Shown here: positions 33,601 to 40,686 of the stretch, piece after piece | Layout: each line of letters opens with the position of its first letter | Numbering within the stretch: position 1 is the first letter of the stretch | Source of the DNA: Nitrosomonadales bacterium | GTDB taxonomy: Bacteria > Pseudomonadota > Gammaproteobacteria > Burkholderiales > Gallionellaceae | Assembly: GCA_016195965.1 (NCBI GenBank) | Contig: JACPYR010000064.1 | Location: 1-55,281 of the forward strand | Direction of reading: 5' to 3' | DNA length: 55,281 bases | Program-made: the position numbers and the translations under genes | Notes under the pieces: model-generated | The model's database searches: none | What the model saw: only the letters and a program-made list of their open reading frames with translations | Told to the model about the DNA's origin: nothing

Positions 33601-34784
33601 CCGCGCGCTTCGCCCCCAGCCTGAACATGCACCTGTACAGCGAGGCCGACCGCGAGGCGGTGATCGAGGCTGCTGCCGCGTTCGATGTGGTGGTGGTGTC
33701 CTACAACCTGGTGCAGCTGGCCGGCGAACAGTTTGCCGCCAAGCACTGGCACACGCTGATCGCCGACGAGGCGCAGGCGATCAAGAACGCGACCGCCAAA
33801 CGCAGCCAGGCGGTGTTCGAGCTGCATGCCGATTTTCGCCTCGCGCTGTCCGGCACGCCGGTGGAAAACCGTCTCGCCGAACTGTGGTCCATCATGCGCT
33901 TCGCCAACCCCGGCCTGCTCGGCAGCCTGACGCGCTTCAACGAACGCTTCGCGGTGCCGATCGAGCGCGACAAGGACCGCGACGCGCAACACACGCTGCG
34001 CCGCCTGATCTCCCCCTTCCTGCTGCGCCGCACCAAGACCCAGGTGCTGCAGGAACTGCCGCCGCGCACCGAGCTGCTGATCAAGATCGCGCCGAGCCAG
34101 GAAGAGGCCTCGCACTACGAAGCGCTGCGCCGCCAGGCGATGGCCGAAGCGGACGCGGCGCTCGCCAGCGGCAAAGCGGGCCAGGCGCGCATGAACATCT
34201 TGGCCCAGCTCACCCGCCTGCGCCGCGCCGCCTGCGACCCGCGCATCGTCACCCAGGCTTATCCGGCCAGCGGCAGCAAGGTGCAGACCTTCACCACGCT
34301 CGCCATCGAGCTGGTCGCCAACGGCCACAAGGCGCTGGTGTTCAGCCAGTTCGTGGACTTCCTCGCGCTGCTGCGCGAGGCGCTCGACGCGGCAGGCATC
34401 GCTTACCAATACCTCGACGGCGCGACACCCGCCGCCGAGCGCACCAAACGCGTCAACGCGTTTCAGACCGGCAACAGCGACCTGTTCCTGATCAGCCTGA
34501 AGGCCGGAGGCTTCGGCCTGAACCTCACCGCCGCCGACTACGTGGTGATCACCGATCCGTGGTGGAATCCCGCCGCCGAAGACCAGGCCATGGGCCGCGC
34601 CCACCGCATGGGCCAACTGCGCCCGGTCACCGTGTACCGGCTGGTCACGCAGGGCACCGTGGAAGAACACATCGTCGGCCTGCACAACGACAAACGCGCG
34701 CTGGCGGAAAGCATCCTCGGCGAAGGCGACGCGGTCAACATCCCTTCGACCGAAGAACTGATTTCCCTGATAAAGGGAGATTGA
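30609..34784 (+). CDS. Large SNF2-family DEAD/DEAH-box helicase
   Basis: A 1391-residue protein whose C-terminal ~450 residues form a Swi2/Snf2 ATPase: ADDMGLGKT (about 957-965), IADEAQAIKN (DEXQ box, about 1050), SGTPVENRLAELW, the second RecA lobe with FSQFVDFLALL and YLDGATPAAERTKRV, and motif VI QAMGRAHRMGQLRPV. The first 900 residues carry no recognised domain; they look largely helical and repeat-like (TPR-like around 240-300), with beta-rich parts later. Stand-alone bacterial SNF2 proteins are linked to transcription restart, DNA repair or phage defence. The start could also be TTG at 30603. Its neighbour is a toxin-antitoxin pair. Confidence 0.9.
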   Translation: MKDLFGDTPAIPASNPEAELHKVMLAMALLWMPQPRTTIYTLLRKLDFKHSSGRLITADEVKHCIQQLVAKKLVVESKQRAGYYRLADAQRNPLYEELLDTVEAHLLRRALYEVAGYNPLYALYSWPLYDREATIAVVRLTLLTQAPQAEIERMAQLIGRTMDWNDILHLALLQDFSAAFFARIDPALRWELAYLAVQDMTGYWDVDLLPIVDWTLAQLGCSRAQMPSYLRIAIAELWLHRGERDAAREALEGITESAVEALQAYALAQQGKWAEAQALFETALKKRQVEIKAKKRVFPASIAWIYPLTLLAQQTPAHLELARKFCIGESGKRDPDTTSGWGQWVHAIDVRRGDAEPDPDLYRAAEYYSTHVSLDHLWRVLLAAWLGTDARRGAKQSYRDALSVMAQHQLDRLQQCGFNWLAHLALGAKNLIDGAEPPAGYFVAGKTEHWRELLSALQSLGGDAPAKSESGETTRLVWVIDIGKDGALQDIQPMEQKRGARGWSKPKAVALSRISGNPKLAPWDAKVANCIRTEKYGRRTAVLDLPQAIQALVGHPAVALSGKPEQAIELSEGTPEIEVIHKADKITLKVTPPLRVSATADKYYHDADEKREAEALRLITLVQDSAQRVRLIRFTPSQRRAAQLLAKTVAIPVSAQKELQTAMQALTSHFQLQADHLQAAREVKSEPRLRAELSPLNDGLLLRLVATPLGESGPRLVPGSGRARLMAAVGGENIGTTRQLDVERAHLDAVLDALPFLENCAGDSGQCEWEVAEPEDALALVEVLPALPGIAALGWPKGKAVKVIPVDMPQLSVQVKSERDWFKIEGEAKSDEGMVFTFETLLAAATGNSRFIAMGNGVYAALTRRLKDRLSDLASVAEAGKHGARIPRLAAAWMDDALEGITTQADQEFHGAIEKLRATQQQAIPLPKTLQAELRPYQEDGYLWASRLAQAGFGACLADDMGLGKTLQSLALLLARAADGPALIIAPTSVCGNWIAEAARFAPSLNMHLYSEADREAVIEAAAAFDVVVVSYNLVQLAGEQFAAKHWHTLIADEAQAIKNATAKRSQAVFELHADFRLALSGTPVENRLAELWSIMRFANPGLLGSLTRFNERFAVPIERDKDRDAQHTLRRLISPFLLRRTKTQVLQELPPRTELLIKIAPSQEEASHYEALRRQAMAEADAALASGKAGQARMNILAQLTRLRRAACDPRIVTQAYPASGSKVQTFTTLAIELVANGHKALVFSQFVDFLALLREALDAAGIAYQYLDGATPAAERTKRVNAFQTGNSDLFLISLKAGGFGLNLTAADYVVITDPWWNPAAEDQAMGRAHRMGQLRPVTVYRLVTQGTVEEHIVGLHNDKRALAESILGEGDAVNIPSTEELISLIKGD

Positions 34785-34835
34785 CTCCCGAACAACCAGG
34801 TGTTACCTTGGTGACACTTACCCGAGGAGACCGCC

Positions 34836-35117
34836 ATGGCAGCCACCACCACGCTGAAACTACCCGAAGAACTGAAGGCGCGCATCGCATCCGCCGCGCA
34901 GGCCTCCGGCAAGACTTCGCATGCACTGATGATCGATGCGCTGTCTACACAAATGACACTGTTTGAACGCCGGCAGGACTTCATCGCATCGGCCATGAAA
35001 GCAGAACAGGAAGTCGCTGACTGTGGACTGGTCTATGAAGCCGACGAGGTATTCGATTACCTCCAGAGAAAACTGGACGGCAAAAAAGCCAGGTGGCCCA
35101 AGGCCAGGAAGCTCTGA
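34836..35117 (+). CDS. Ribbon-helix-helix antitoxin (ParD/RelB-like)
   Basis: A 93-residue protein with an N-terminal ribbon-helix-helix (TTLKLPEELKARIASAAQAS, about residues 4-40) for operator binding, and a C-terminal toxin-neutralising tail. GAGGAG precedes the ATG. Its stop overlaps the start of the toxin gene (TGATG), typical of coupled type II systems. It should autoregulate the pair. Confidence 0.85.
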   Translation: MAATTTLKLPEELKARIASAAQASGKTSHALMIDALSTQMTLFERRQDFIASAMKAEQEVADCGLVYEADEVFDYLQRKLDGKKARWPKARKL

Positions 35118-35410
35118 TGGCGCGCCTCGTCTTTGCGCCGCAAGCGGCCCAAGACCTCAAGCGATTAACCGAATTTTTACTCGACGCCGATCCGGATGCC
35201 GCGAATGAAACCATCGGTATTCTGATCGATGGATTGAACATCCTGAAACAGCATCCGCTGGTTGGCCGCAACATCGAACAAGGTTACCGCGAACTGGTAA
35301 TCTCGCGCGGGCGCACAGGATATGTGGCCCTGTATGCATACGATAAAACCCGCAATGTGGCGCTCATCCTCGCCATCCGCCACCAGCGCGAAAGCGGCTT
35401 CATCGATTGA
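35117..35410 (+). CDS. ParE/RelE-superfamily toxin
   Basis: A 97-residue protein with the ParE/RelE fold signature: FAPQAAQDLKRLTEFLLDAD, LKQHPLVGRNIEQGYRELVI and ALYAYDKTRNVALILAIRHQ. The last motif and PLVGR are ParE-like, so the target may be gyrase; RelE-type mRNA cleavage cannot be excluded. The ATG at 35117 (MARLVFAPQ) is the true start, overlapping the antitoxin stop by one base. Confidence 0.88.
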   Translation: MARLVFAPQAAQDLKRLTEFLLDADPDAANETIGILIDGLNILKQHPLVGRNIEQGYRELVISRGRTGYVALYAYDKTRNVALILAIRHQRESGFID

Positions 35411-35659
35411 TCCACTTTTACCCAATACGCATAACCCCATAAAAACATTGACATCTTCGGAGCAATTCCAATAAAGTAACCCTGCTTGCACATCTGCACA
35501 TCGCGCCGAACAATGCGCAGCCACAGCAGAATCCCCGGAACACTGGCGCAAGTTGCTACAGTCGTTTGCAAAATAAATACCGTTAAGAGTTCGCCTCAGA
35601 ACCACCACGGAAAAAATCAATAACCAAGAAGTGACGCGGGCTACGTAATATCCACCCGC
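35411..35659. other. Non-coding stretch after the toxin gene
   Basis: About 250 bases between the ParE-like gene and the first MITE copy. I see no gene, strong hairpin or known repeat here. A minus-strand frame covering 35284-35571 is partly aromatic and hydrophobic, but overlaps the toxin gene antisense and has no recognisable family. Confidence 0.4.
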
Positions 35660-35834
35660 AAGGAAGCGCTGATTTATTCGGTTTCGTCGTTCCCGCGCAT
35701 AACCAGCGACTTTGCTGACGACTTATGCCAGCTTAGTCGAATGGCTAGTAGTCGTATCAGGCGGGGACCCAGTTAAATTAAGGCACTGGATCACCGCCTT
35801 CGCGGAGATGACGAATAAACCAGCGTTTCCCTAA
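35660..35834 (+). mobile_element. MITE-like element, copy A (with internal insertion)
   Basis: The ends GGAAGCGCTGATTTATTCG and CGAATAAACCAGCGTTTCC match those of the three other copies. The central hairpin that reads CCCGCGTAGGCGGG elsewhere is interrupted here by about 60 extra bases, themselves starting GCATAA and containing TTATGC. The right half (GTTAAATTAAGGCACTGG, CACCGCCTTCGCGGAGATG) is unchanged. It lies upstream of the papain-like peptidase gene. Confidence 0.85.
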
Positions 35835-35872
35835 ATCGCGCCAGCAGCAGTTCTTGTTAAGGGGAGAATTTC

Positions 35873-36676
35873 ATGGTCCAAGCAAAACCGGAAGCCCAGC
35901 GCATCCTCAATCTGGTGCCCTCGCGCAACACCGAGAAAGACTGGCGTCTCGAACACGCCGTCGCCTCCAGCGCCATTACCGCACCTGCCAAGACCTTGCC
36001 CGCCAGCGTAGACCTGCGCGAATCCTGGTGGGATATAGGCGACCAGGAAGCGACCGGATCATGCGTCGGCTGGTCCTCCACCGACGGCGTTGCACGGTAT
36101 CACTTCGTCAAGGCCAAGAAGCTGGCGAAAACCGCCCGCCTGTCTCCGCGCTTCACCTGGATGGCCTCCAAGGAAACCGACGCATTCACCAGCCGCGCCG
36201 AGACCTTCATCGAAGAGGCAGGCACCAGCCTCAAGGCTGCCGTCGAAATCCTGCGCAAATATGGCGCGGCCCCCGAAGCCCTGCTGCCCTTCCATATCTC
36301 GACTAATCTTTATCTCGGTAAAGAGCAGACTTTTTACGCCACCACGGCCAAGCTGCGCATCGCCTCGTATTTCAATCTGGGCAAGGACGTATCCAGTTGG
36401 CGCACCTGGCTCGCCACCCACGGCCCGATCCTGTCCGGCCTGTACGTCGATGAAAACTGGTATCGAGCCACGGCGACCCAAGGCAAGCTGGACAAATACA
36501 ACACCAAGACCGCCGGCGGCGGCCACGCCATCGCCATCGTCGGCTACACCGCAGACAAGCGCTTCATCGTGCGCAACAGCTGGGGCACAACCTGGGGAGA
36601 CCAAGGCTTTGCCTACGTCAGCGAAGCCTACATCGCCGCCGGGTTCTACAACGAAAGCTACGGCATAACGATCTGA
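35873..36676 (+). CDS. Papain-like (C1 family) cysteine peptidase
   Basis: A 267-residue protein with the full papain catalytic set: Gln58 and Cys64 in DQEATGSCVGWS, His218 in GGGHAIAIVGY and Asn235 in RNSWGTTWGDQG. The text SVDLRESWWDIGDQ matches the mature N-terminus of papains, and only ~40 residues precede it, with no signal peptide or propeptide of normal size. It is therefore expected in the cytoplasm, or to be exported by a non-Sec route. A GGGGAG site precedes the ATG. Bacterial proteins of this kind are poorly characterised; toxin, effector or processing roles are possible. Confidence 0.88.
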   Translation: MVQAKPEAQRILNLVPSRNTEKDWRLEHAVASSAITAPAKTLPASVDLRESWWDIGDQEATGSCVGWSSTDGVARYHFVKAKKLAKTARLSPRFTWMASKETDAFTSRAETFIEEAGTSLKAAVEILRKYGAAPEALLPFHISTNLYLGKEQTFYATTAKLRIASYFNLGKDVSSWRTWLATHGPILSGLYVDENWYRATATQGKLDKYNTKTAGGGHAIAIVGYTADKRFIVRNSWGTTWGDQGFAYVSEAYIAAGFYNESYGITI

Positions 36677-36689
36677 TCGGGTGAACACC

Positions 36690-36782
36690 ATGATACAAAT
36701 CCAAGCCAACTTTCTCGCCGCCCTCTTCGACTGCGACATCCGCCACCGCGCATTGCACTGGAAATGTGTTAATGCGACTTGA
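36690..36782 (+). pseudogene. Short truncated reading frame at the edge of AT-rich DNA
   Basis: Thirty codons starting MIQIQANFLAALFDCDIRHR, preceded by GGTGAACACC, with G/C-rich codons like the peptidase gene. The frame stops soon after composition changes to AT-rich. It looks like the start of a former gene downstream of the peptidase, cut by the incoming segment. The product is not recognised. Confidence 0.35.
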
Positions 36783-36837
36783 ACACTGCCCGTCACTTAG
36801 CATTGCTCTTAATTTATACAATCATAGGGAGGTAATA

Positions 36838-37959
36838 ATGAACAAAATTTTTCTCGTCCGTATGGCAGCATTGGTTTTCTTCTTATCGCCACTCGCTCAA
36901 GCGACACCAGTAAAAAATAATTTGAAACAGGGCGATTCACTTGAATTTCTTTTTCTTGATTCACTTAAAAGTAATGCGGACTCATTAATCTACCCTATAG
37001 AGACGATAGCCAAGCTTAAAGATGCCAAAGACAAAGCTGAGGAGGCTGACAAAGCTGCAAAAGACGCTCACGATAAAACTGCTGATGCTGACAAGGCTGC
37101 AAAGGACGCGAAAGAGGGTGCAGATAAAACAGCAAAAGAAAAAGCAGCAAGTTTTGCTAAAGATGAAGCCGATAAAGCTGATAAAACAGCAAAGGATGCT
37201 AAAGATAAATTTGATGCTATAAAGGGGTTGGATTTGAGTGCGTGTAGCAACTTAATCGTAACCTCAGTCAGCAACGAACCAGCCACTGGCGAGTATACGG
37301 ATGTGAAAGGGTATTATGTAAAGATTCGTACACCACATACTGAGGCCTTCGCCAACCACACACTTTTTGTCAGAAAAATTAAAACAGACTGTACTAAATC
37401 ATCAAGTGACGCCGCTGATACAAATAAATTGCATATAGATAAGGATGATGACTCAAAAAATTTGTTTTGGTTGAATAAGGATCAGATTGAAAAAATTCCT
37501 CACGTCGATGTTGGTACTACATATGGAATAATGACGGTACCATTCAAGAAATACGATGGAGGCACCCTAAAAGACGGTAGCACTATTGGTGCTTACCTAG
37601 GTTATAAATCATTTTTTCCAGAATCTTTCTCGAGTTTTGCTCCAGTAATCTCATTAGGTTATGGTACCCAAAAGTACGATGCGATAGATCCAAGCACCTC
37701 CCAAATAGCTGAGTTTTCAGGTGGAGTGTTATCGGGAGCAGCGGGTGTGATTTTTGGTTTTTCTTTCGATCGATTTAAAATTGGTTTGCTGGTCGGGAGA
37801 GATTATCGGAATTCTGCTCAAGCTAATTCTCCAAGCTTCGCTGGTACCTGGTATTCAGTAATGTTCGGTTGGGGATTGGAGGCCACGTCAAATCCGACTT
37901 CCAAGAACAATACAGGTGCACTGGATAAAACATCCGCTGAGGCTCCAAAGATGAACTGA
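36838..37959 (+). CDS. Secreted coiled-coil protein of unknown function
   Basis: The N-terminus is a Sec signal peptide (MNKIFLVRMAALVFFLSPLA, cleavage near QA/TPV). Residues ~62-125 form a Lys/Asp/Ala coiled coil with recurrent ADKAAKDAKD-type units. The last ~200 residues alternate glycine and aromatic residues (GAYLGYKSFFPESFSSFAPV, FGFSFDRFKIGLLVGRDYRN), suggesting a small outer-membrane beta-barrel or beta-sandwich. Two cysteines (CSNL, DCTK) could form a disulphide. Codons are far more AT-rich than in the surroundings. GGGAGGTAATA precedes the ATG at 36838. No family is recognised. It directly precedes the helicase-nuclease gene on the same strand. Confidence 0.8.
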   Translation: MNKIFLVRMAALVFFLSPLAQATPVKNNLKQGDSLEFLFLDSLKSNADSLIYPIETIAKLKDAKDKAEEADKAAKDAHDKTADADKAAKDAKEGADKTAKEKAASFAKDEADKADKTAKDAKDKFDAIKGLDLSACSNLIVTSVSNEPATGEYTDVKGYYVKIRTPHTEAFANHTLFVRKIKTDCTKSSSDAADTNKLHIDKDDDSKNLFWLNKDQIEKIPHVDVGTTYGIMTVPFKKYDGGTLKDGSTIGAYLGYKSFFPESFSSFAPVISLGYGTQKYDAIDPSTSQIAEFSGGVLSGAAGVIFGFSFDRFKIGLLVGRDYRNSAQANSPSFAGTWYSVMFGWGLEATSNPTSKNNTGALDKTSAEAPKMN

Positions 37960-38010
37960 GATGATTCCTTTAAATTTCTTTCCCCATAACCCCACCTTTG
38001 AAAGGTTGCG

Positions 38011-40530
38011 ATGGTAGATTTTAAGAAGCGCCTATCAGGAAATAAAGTGATCGCGCCGACCGATCCGGTTGTCTTATACGACACCTTGGATCGGGCACAT
38101 GACAAAGGGCCTTTGCGCCCTGCACAGCAGGCAGTCCTCACAGAATGGCACGCATCACGTCGTGATCAACGCGACGTAATTGTTAAGTTGCATACCGGCC
38201 AGGGTAAAACACTAGTTGGACTATTGATGCTTCAGTCCCGCCTCAACGATGGCAAAGGGCCAGCAGTATATCTTTGCCCCGATAACTTTTTAATCGCGCA
38301 AACTTGCGACCAAGCCAGGCAGTTTGGCATCAAAACTTGCATCGCAGATCCTGACTTGCCAGAAGACTTCCACAACGAAAAAGCAATTCTCGTCACGTCA
38401 GTTCAAAAGTTATTCAATGGCCTAACAAAATTCGGCATCAATCGTGAGTCGATTGATGTGGGCACGTTACTAATGGATGATGCCCATGCTTGCTCTGACT
38501 CAATTCGGGAGCAGTGCCGCATTCGAATTCCAAGAGAGGATGCCGCTTACCAAGCAATTCGTACACTTTTCGAGGCTGATCTTGAGCATCAAGGTGTTGG
38601 AACCTTTGCGGACATTCGGAATGACAAGCAGGACGCTATCTTGCCAGTACCTTATTGGGCATGGATTGATCGTGAATCTGAAATGGCTCGGATATTAGCA
38701 GCAGCTACTAGCCGAAATCCTGTGAAATTTGCATGGCCAGTTCTGAAAAACATGCTATCGCAATGCCAGTGTGTAGTTTCAGGAGTAGCGCTGGAAATCG
38801 AACCCTACATACCTCCCCTGTCAGCGTTTGGCTCGTATTGGAATGCACCGCATCGCATTTTCATGTCTGCCACTGTGACGGATGATGCCTTCCTGATTAA
38901 AGGATTACAACTGTCACCAGACACCATTACAAAACCTCTGACTTATAGCAAGGAAAGTTGGTCCGGTGAAAAAATGGTCTTGTTGCCATCCTTGATCCAT
39001 TCCGAACTTGACCAGAATGCTATCGTGAAATGGTTGGGTGTGCCTACACCCGGAAGGGGCTTCGGAGTTGTTGCTCTGGTGTCTAGTTTTCTCAACTCGC
39101 GCGTTTGGGAGGCGTACGGGGCAGTCGTCGCAAAGAAGGAGACCATGGCAAACGTCATTGATAGTTTGCGTCGTCGCGACTTTGAAAAAGCTGTTGTTTT
39201 AGCCAACCGTTACGATGGAGTTGACTTGCCTGACGAAGCCTGTCGAATTCTGATTTTCGATGGCAAGCCATATTCAGAAAGCCTAATAGATTTGTATCAG
39301 GAAGACTGCCGACCTGACAGCGAAGCGACCCTAATGCGCACAGTTCGCACTATTGAACAAGGTATGGGACGAAGTGTCCGAGGCGAAAAAGACTACTCAG
39401 CAATCATTATTGTCGGTAGCGATATCACGCGCATACTCCGAGAAAAACGCTCACGCAAGCACTTATCGTCCCAATTGGCAAAACAAATTGAAATCGGCCT
39501 ACAGTTAACTGATATGGCCGATGAAGAAATAAAAGAAGGCAAACAACCGATAATGGTGCTGCATGGATTGGTAAACCAGTGTCTGGGGCGCGACGCAGGC
39601 TGGAAAGCCTTTTATGCTGAGCAAATGGCGGAGGTAAAACCTTCCTTGCCGAATGATCGTATCCTTAAGTCTTATGTGGCAGAACTGACTGCAGAAATTA
39701 CCTATTCAAAAGGAGACTATCAAGGTGCGGTGATCCAATTGCAAGGCTCCCTAGATAATGGCCTGATAGACAGGGCGGATGTCGGCTGGTATTTACAAAT
39801 CATGGCTCGATATCAGTATCGAGCGAACAGAAACGAGTCGGTGCGCCTGCAACTTGCTGCCCATACTTCAAACCATTTATTGCTGCTGCCAGCCGCAGGC
39901 GTAACCATTACTAAACTTACTCTAGTAAGCCAAGGACGAATGGAGCGCATAATAGCGTGGATTACAAAATTTGAAAATTACCAACAGCTTGATGTCACGT
40001 TGTCAGACATTCTTGGTCGGCTTACATTTGGTGTAAAAGCTGATCGGTTCGAACAGGCACTCCACGAACTAAGTGAAGCATTAGGATTCGCTGGTGAGCG
40101 ACCGGATAAGGTATGGAAAGAAGGGCCGGATAATCTTTGGGCGCTCGATGCAACCCATTACTTGCTTTGGGAATGCAAGAACGAAGTGGAGCTTACAAGA
40201 ACGGAAATAAATAAAGGTGAATCTGAACAAATGAATCGATCATATGCTTGGTTCGTTAAGCACTACCTAGGGGCTGAAGTAACAAGCATTTGGATTCATC
40301 CAACAAATGTCCTGCAGAGTGCAGCTGGATTATTGCAACCGGCGGAAGTTATGAGACAGGCCGAACTTCGCCAGTTCGTTAAACGAGTTCGCTTATTTTT
40401 CAAGTCGCTAGAATCTCAGGATTTCAAAAGCTTGTCCGTAACTCATCTACAGGAACTCGCAGATCGTCACATATTGAGCACAACATCCATTCTCAAGGAT
40501 GTTACAAAGCCCGTGCGTAACTTGAAATAA
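38011..40530 (+). CDS. Rad3/DinG-like superfamily 2 helicase fused to a PD-(D/E)XK nuclease domain
   Basis: An 839-residue protein. The helicase half shows Walker A HTGQGKTLVG (61-70), a DDAH box in LLMDDAHAC (about 156-159), motif III MSATVTDD (about 285) and motif VI EQGMGRSVRGEKDYSAIIIV (about 449-468), whose form is that of XPD/DinG helicases. The C-terminal region carries WALDATHYLLWECKNEV: Asp713 with Glu721-X-Lys723 fits a PD-(D/E)XK nuclease core, and a Gln follows in GESEQMN. No FeS cysteine cluster is evident. The gene is AT-rich against its flanks. A phage or plasmid defence function is inferred from architecture and setting. Confidence 0.82.
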   Translation: MVDFKKRLSGNKVIAPTDPVVLYDTLDRAHDKGPLRPAQQAVLTEWHASRRDQRDVIVKLHTGQGKTLVGLLMLQSRLNDGKGPAVYLCPDNFLIAQTCDQARQFGIKTCIADPDLPEDFHNEKAILVTSVQKLFNGLTKFGINRESIDVGTLLMDDAHACSDSIREQCRIRIPREDAAYQAIRTLFEADLEHQGVGTFADIRNDKQDAILPVPYWAWIDRESEMARILAAATSRNPVKFAWPVLKNMLSQCQCVVSGVALEIEPYIPPLSAFGSYWNAPHRIFMSATVTDDAFLIKGLQLSPDTITKPLTYSKESWSGEKMVLLPSLIHSELDQNAIVKWLGVPTPGRGFGVVALVSSFLNSRVWEAYGAVVAKKETMANVIDSLRRRDFEKAVVLANRYDGVDLPDEACRILIFDGKPYSESLIDLYQEDCRPDSEATLMRTVRTIEQGMGRSVRGEKDYSAIIIVGSDITRILREKRSRKHLSSQLAKQIEIGLQLTDMADEEIKEGKQPIMVLHGLVNQCLGRDAGWKAFYAEQMAEVKPSLPNDRILKSYVAELTAEITYSKGDYQGAVIQLQGSLDNGLIDRADVGWYLQIMARYQYRANRNESVRLQLAAHTSNHLLLLPAAGVTITKLTLVSQGRMERIIAWITKFENYQQLDVTLSDILGRLTFGVKADRFEQALHELSEALGFAGERPDKVWKEGPDNLWALDATHYLLWECKNEVELTRTEINKGESEQMNRSYAWFVKHYLGAEVTSIWIHPTNVLQSAAGLLQPAEVMRQAELRQFVKRVRLFFKSLESQDFKSLSVTHLQELADRHILSTTSILKDVTKPVRNLK

Positions 40531-40686
40531 CATCCTCAGTTCGGGGTCAGCGTCGCATTTGTTTCGTGCTGCTTGGCATACCAGCTATCGCGGAACAATT
40601 AGGAGTCCACGAATAGTTTTTGACGTTTGAAAATAATTAGGGGTAGACCACCGTTTCCAGCCGTAAACCGACCTTAGGAGTTCATC

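Noticed and set aside
31884..34685. 933-codon open frame opposite the SNF2 helicase
   Set aside because: An antisense shadow with Gln/Arg/His/Ala-rich text and no motifs, while the opposite strand has clear helicase motifs.
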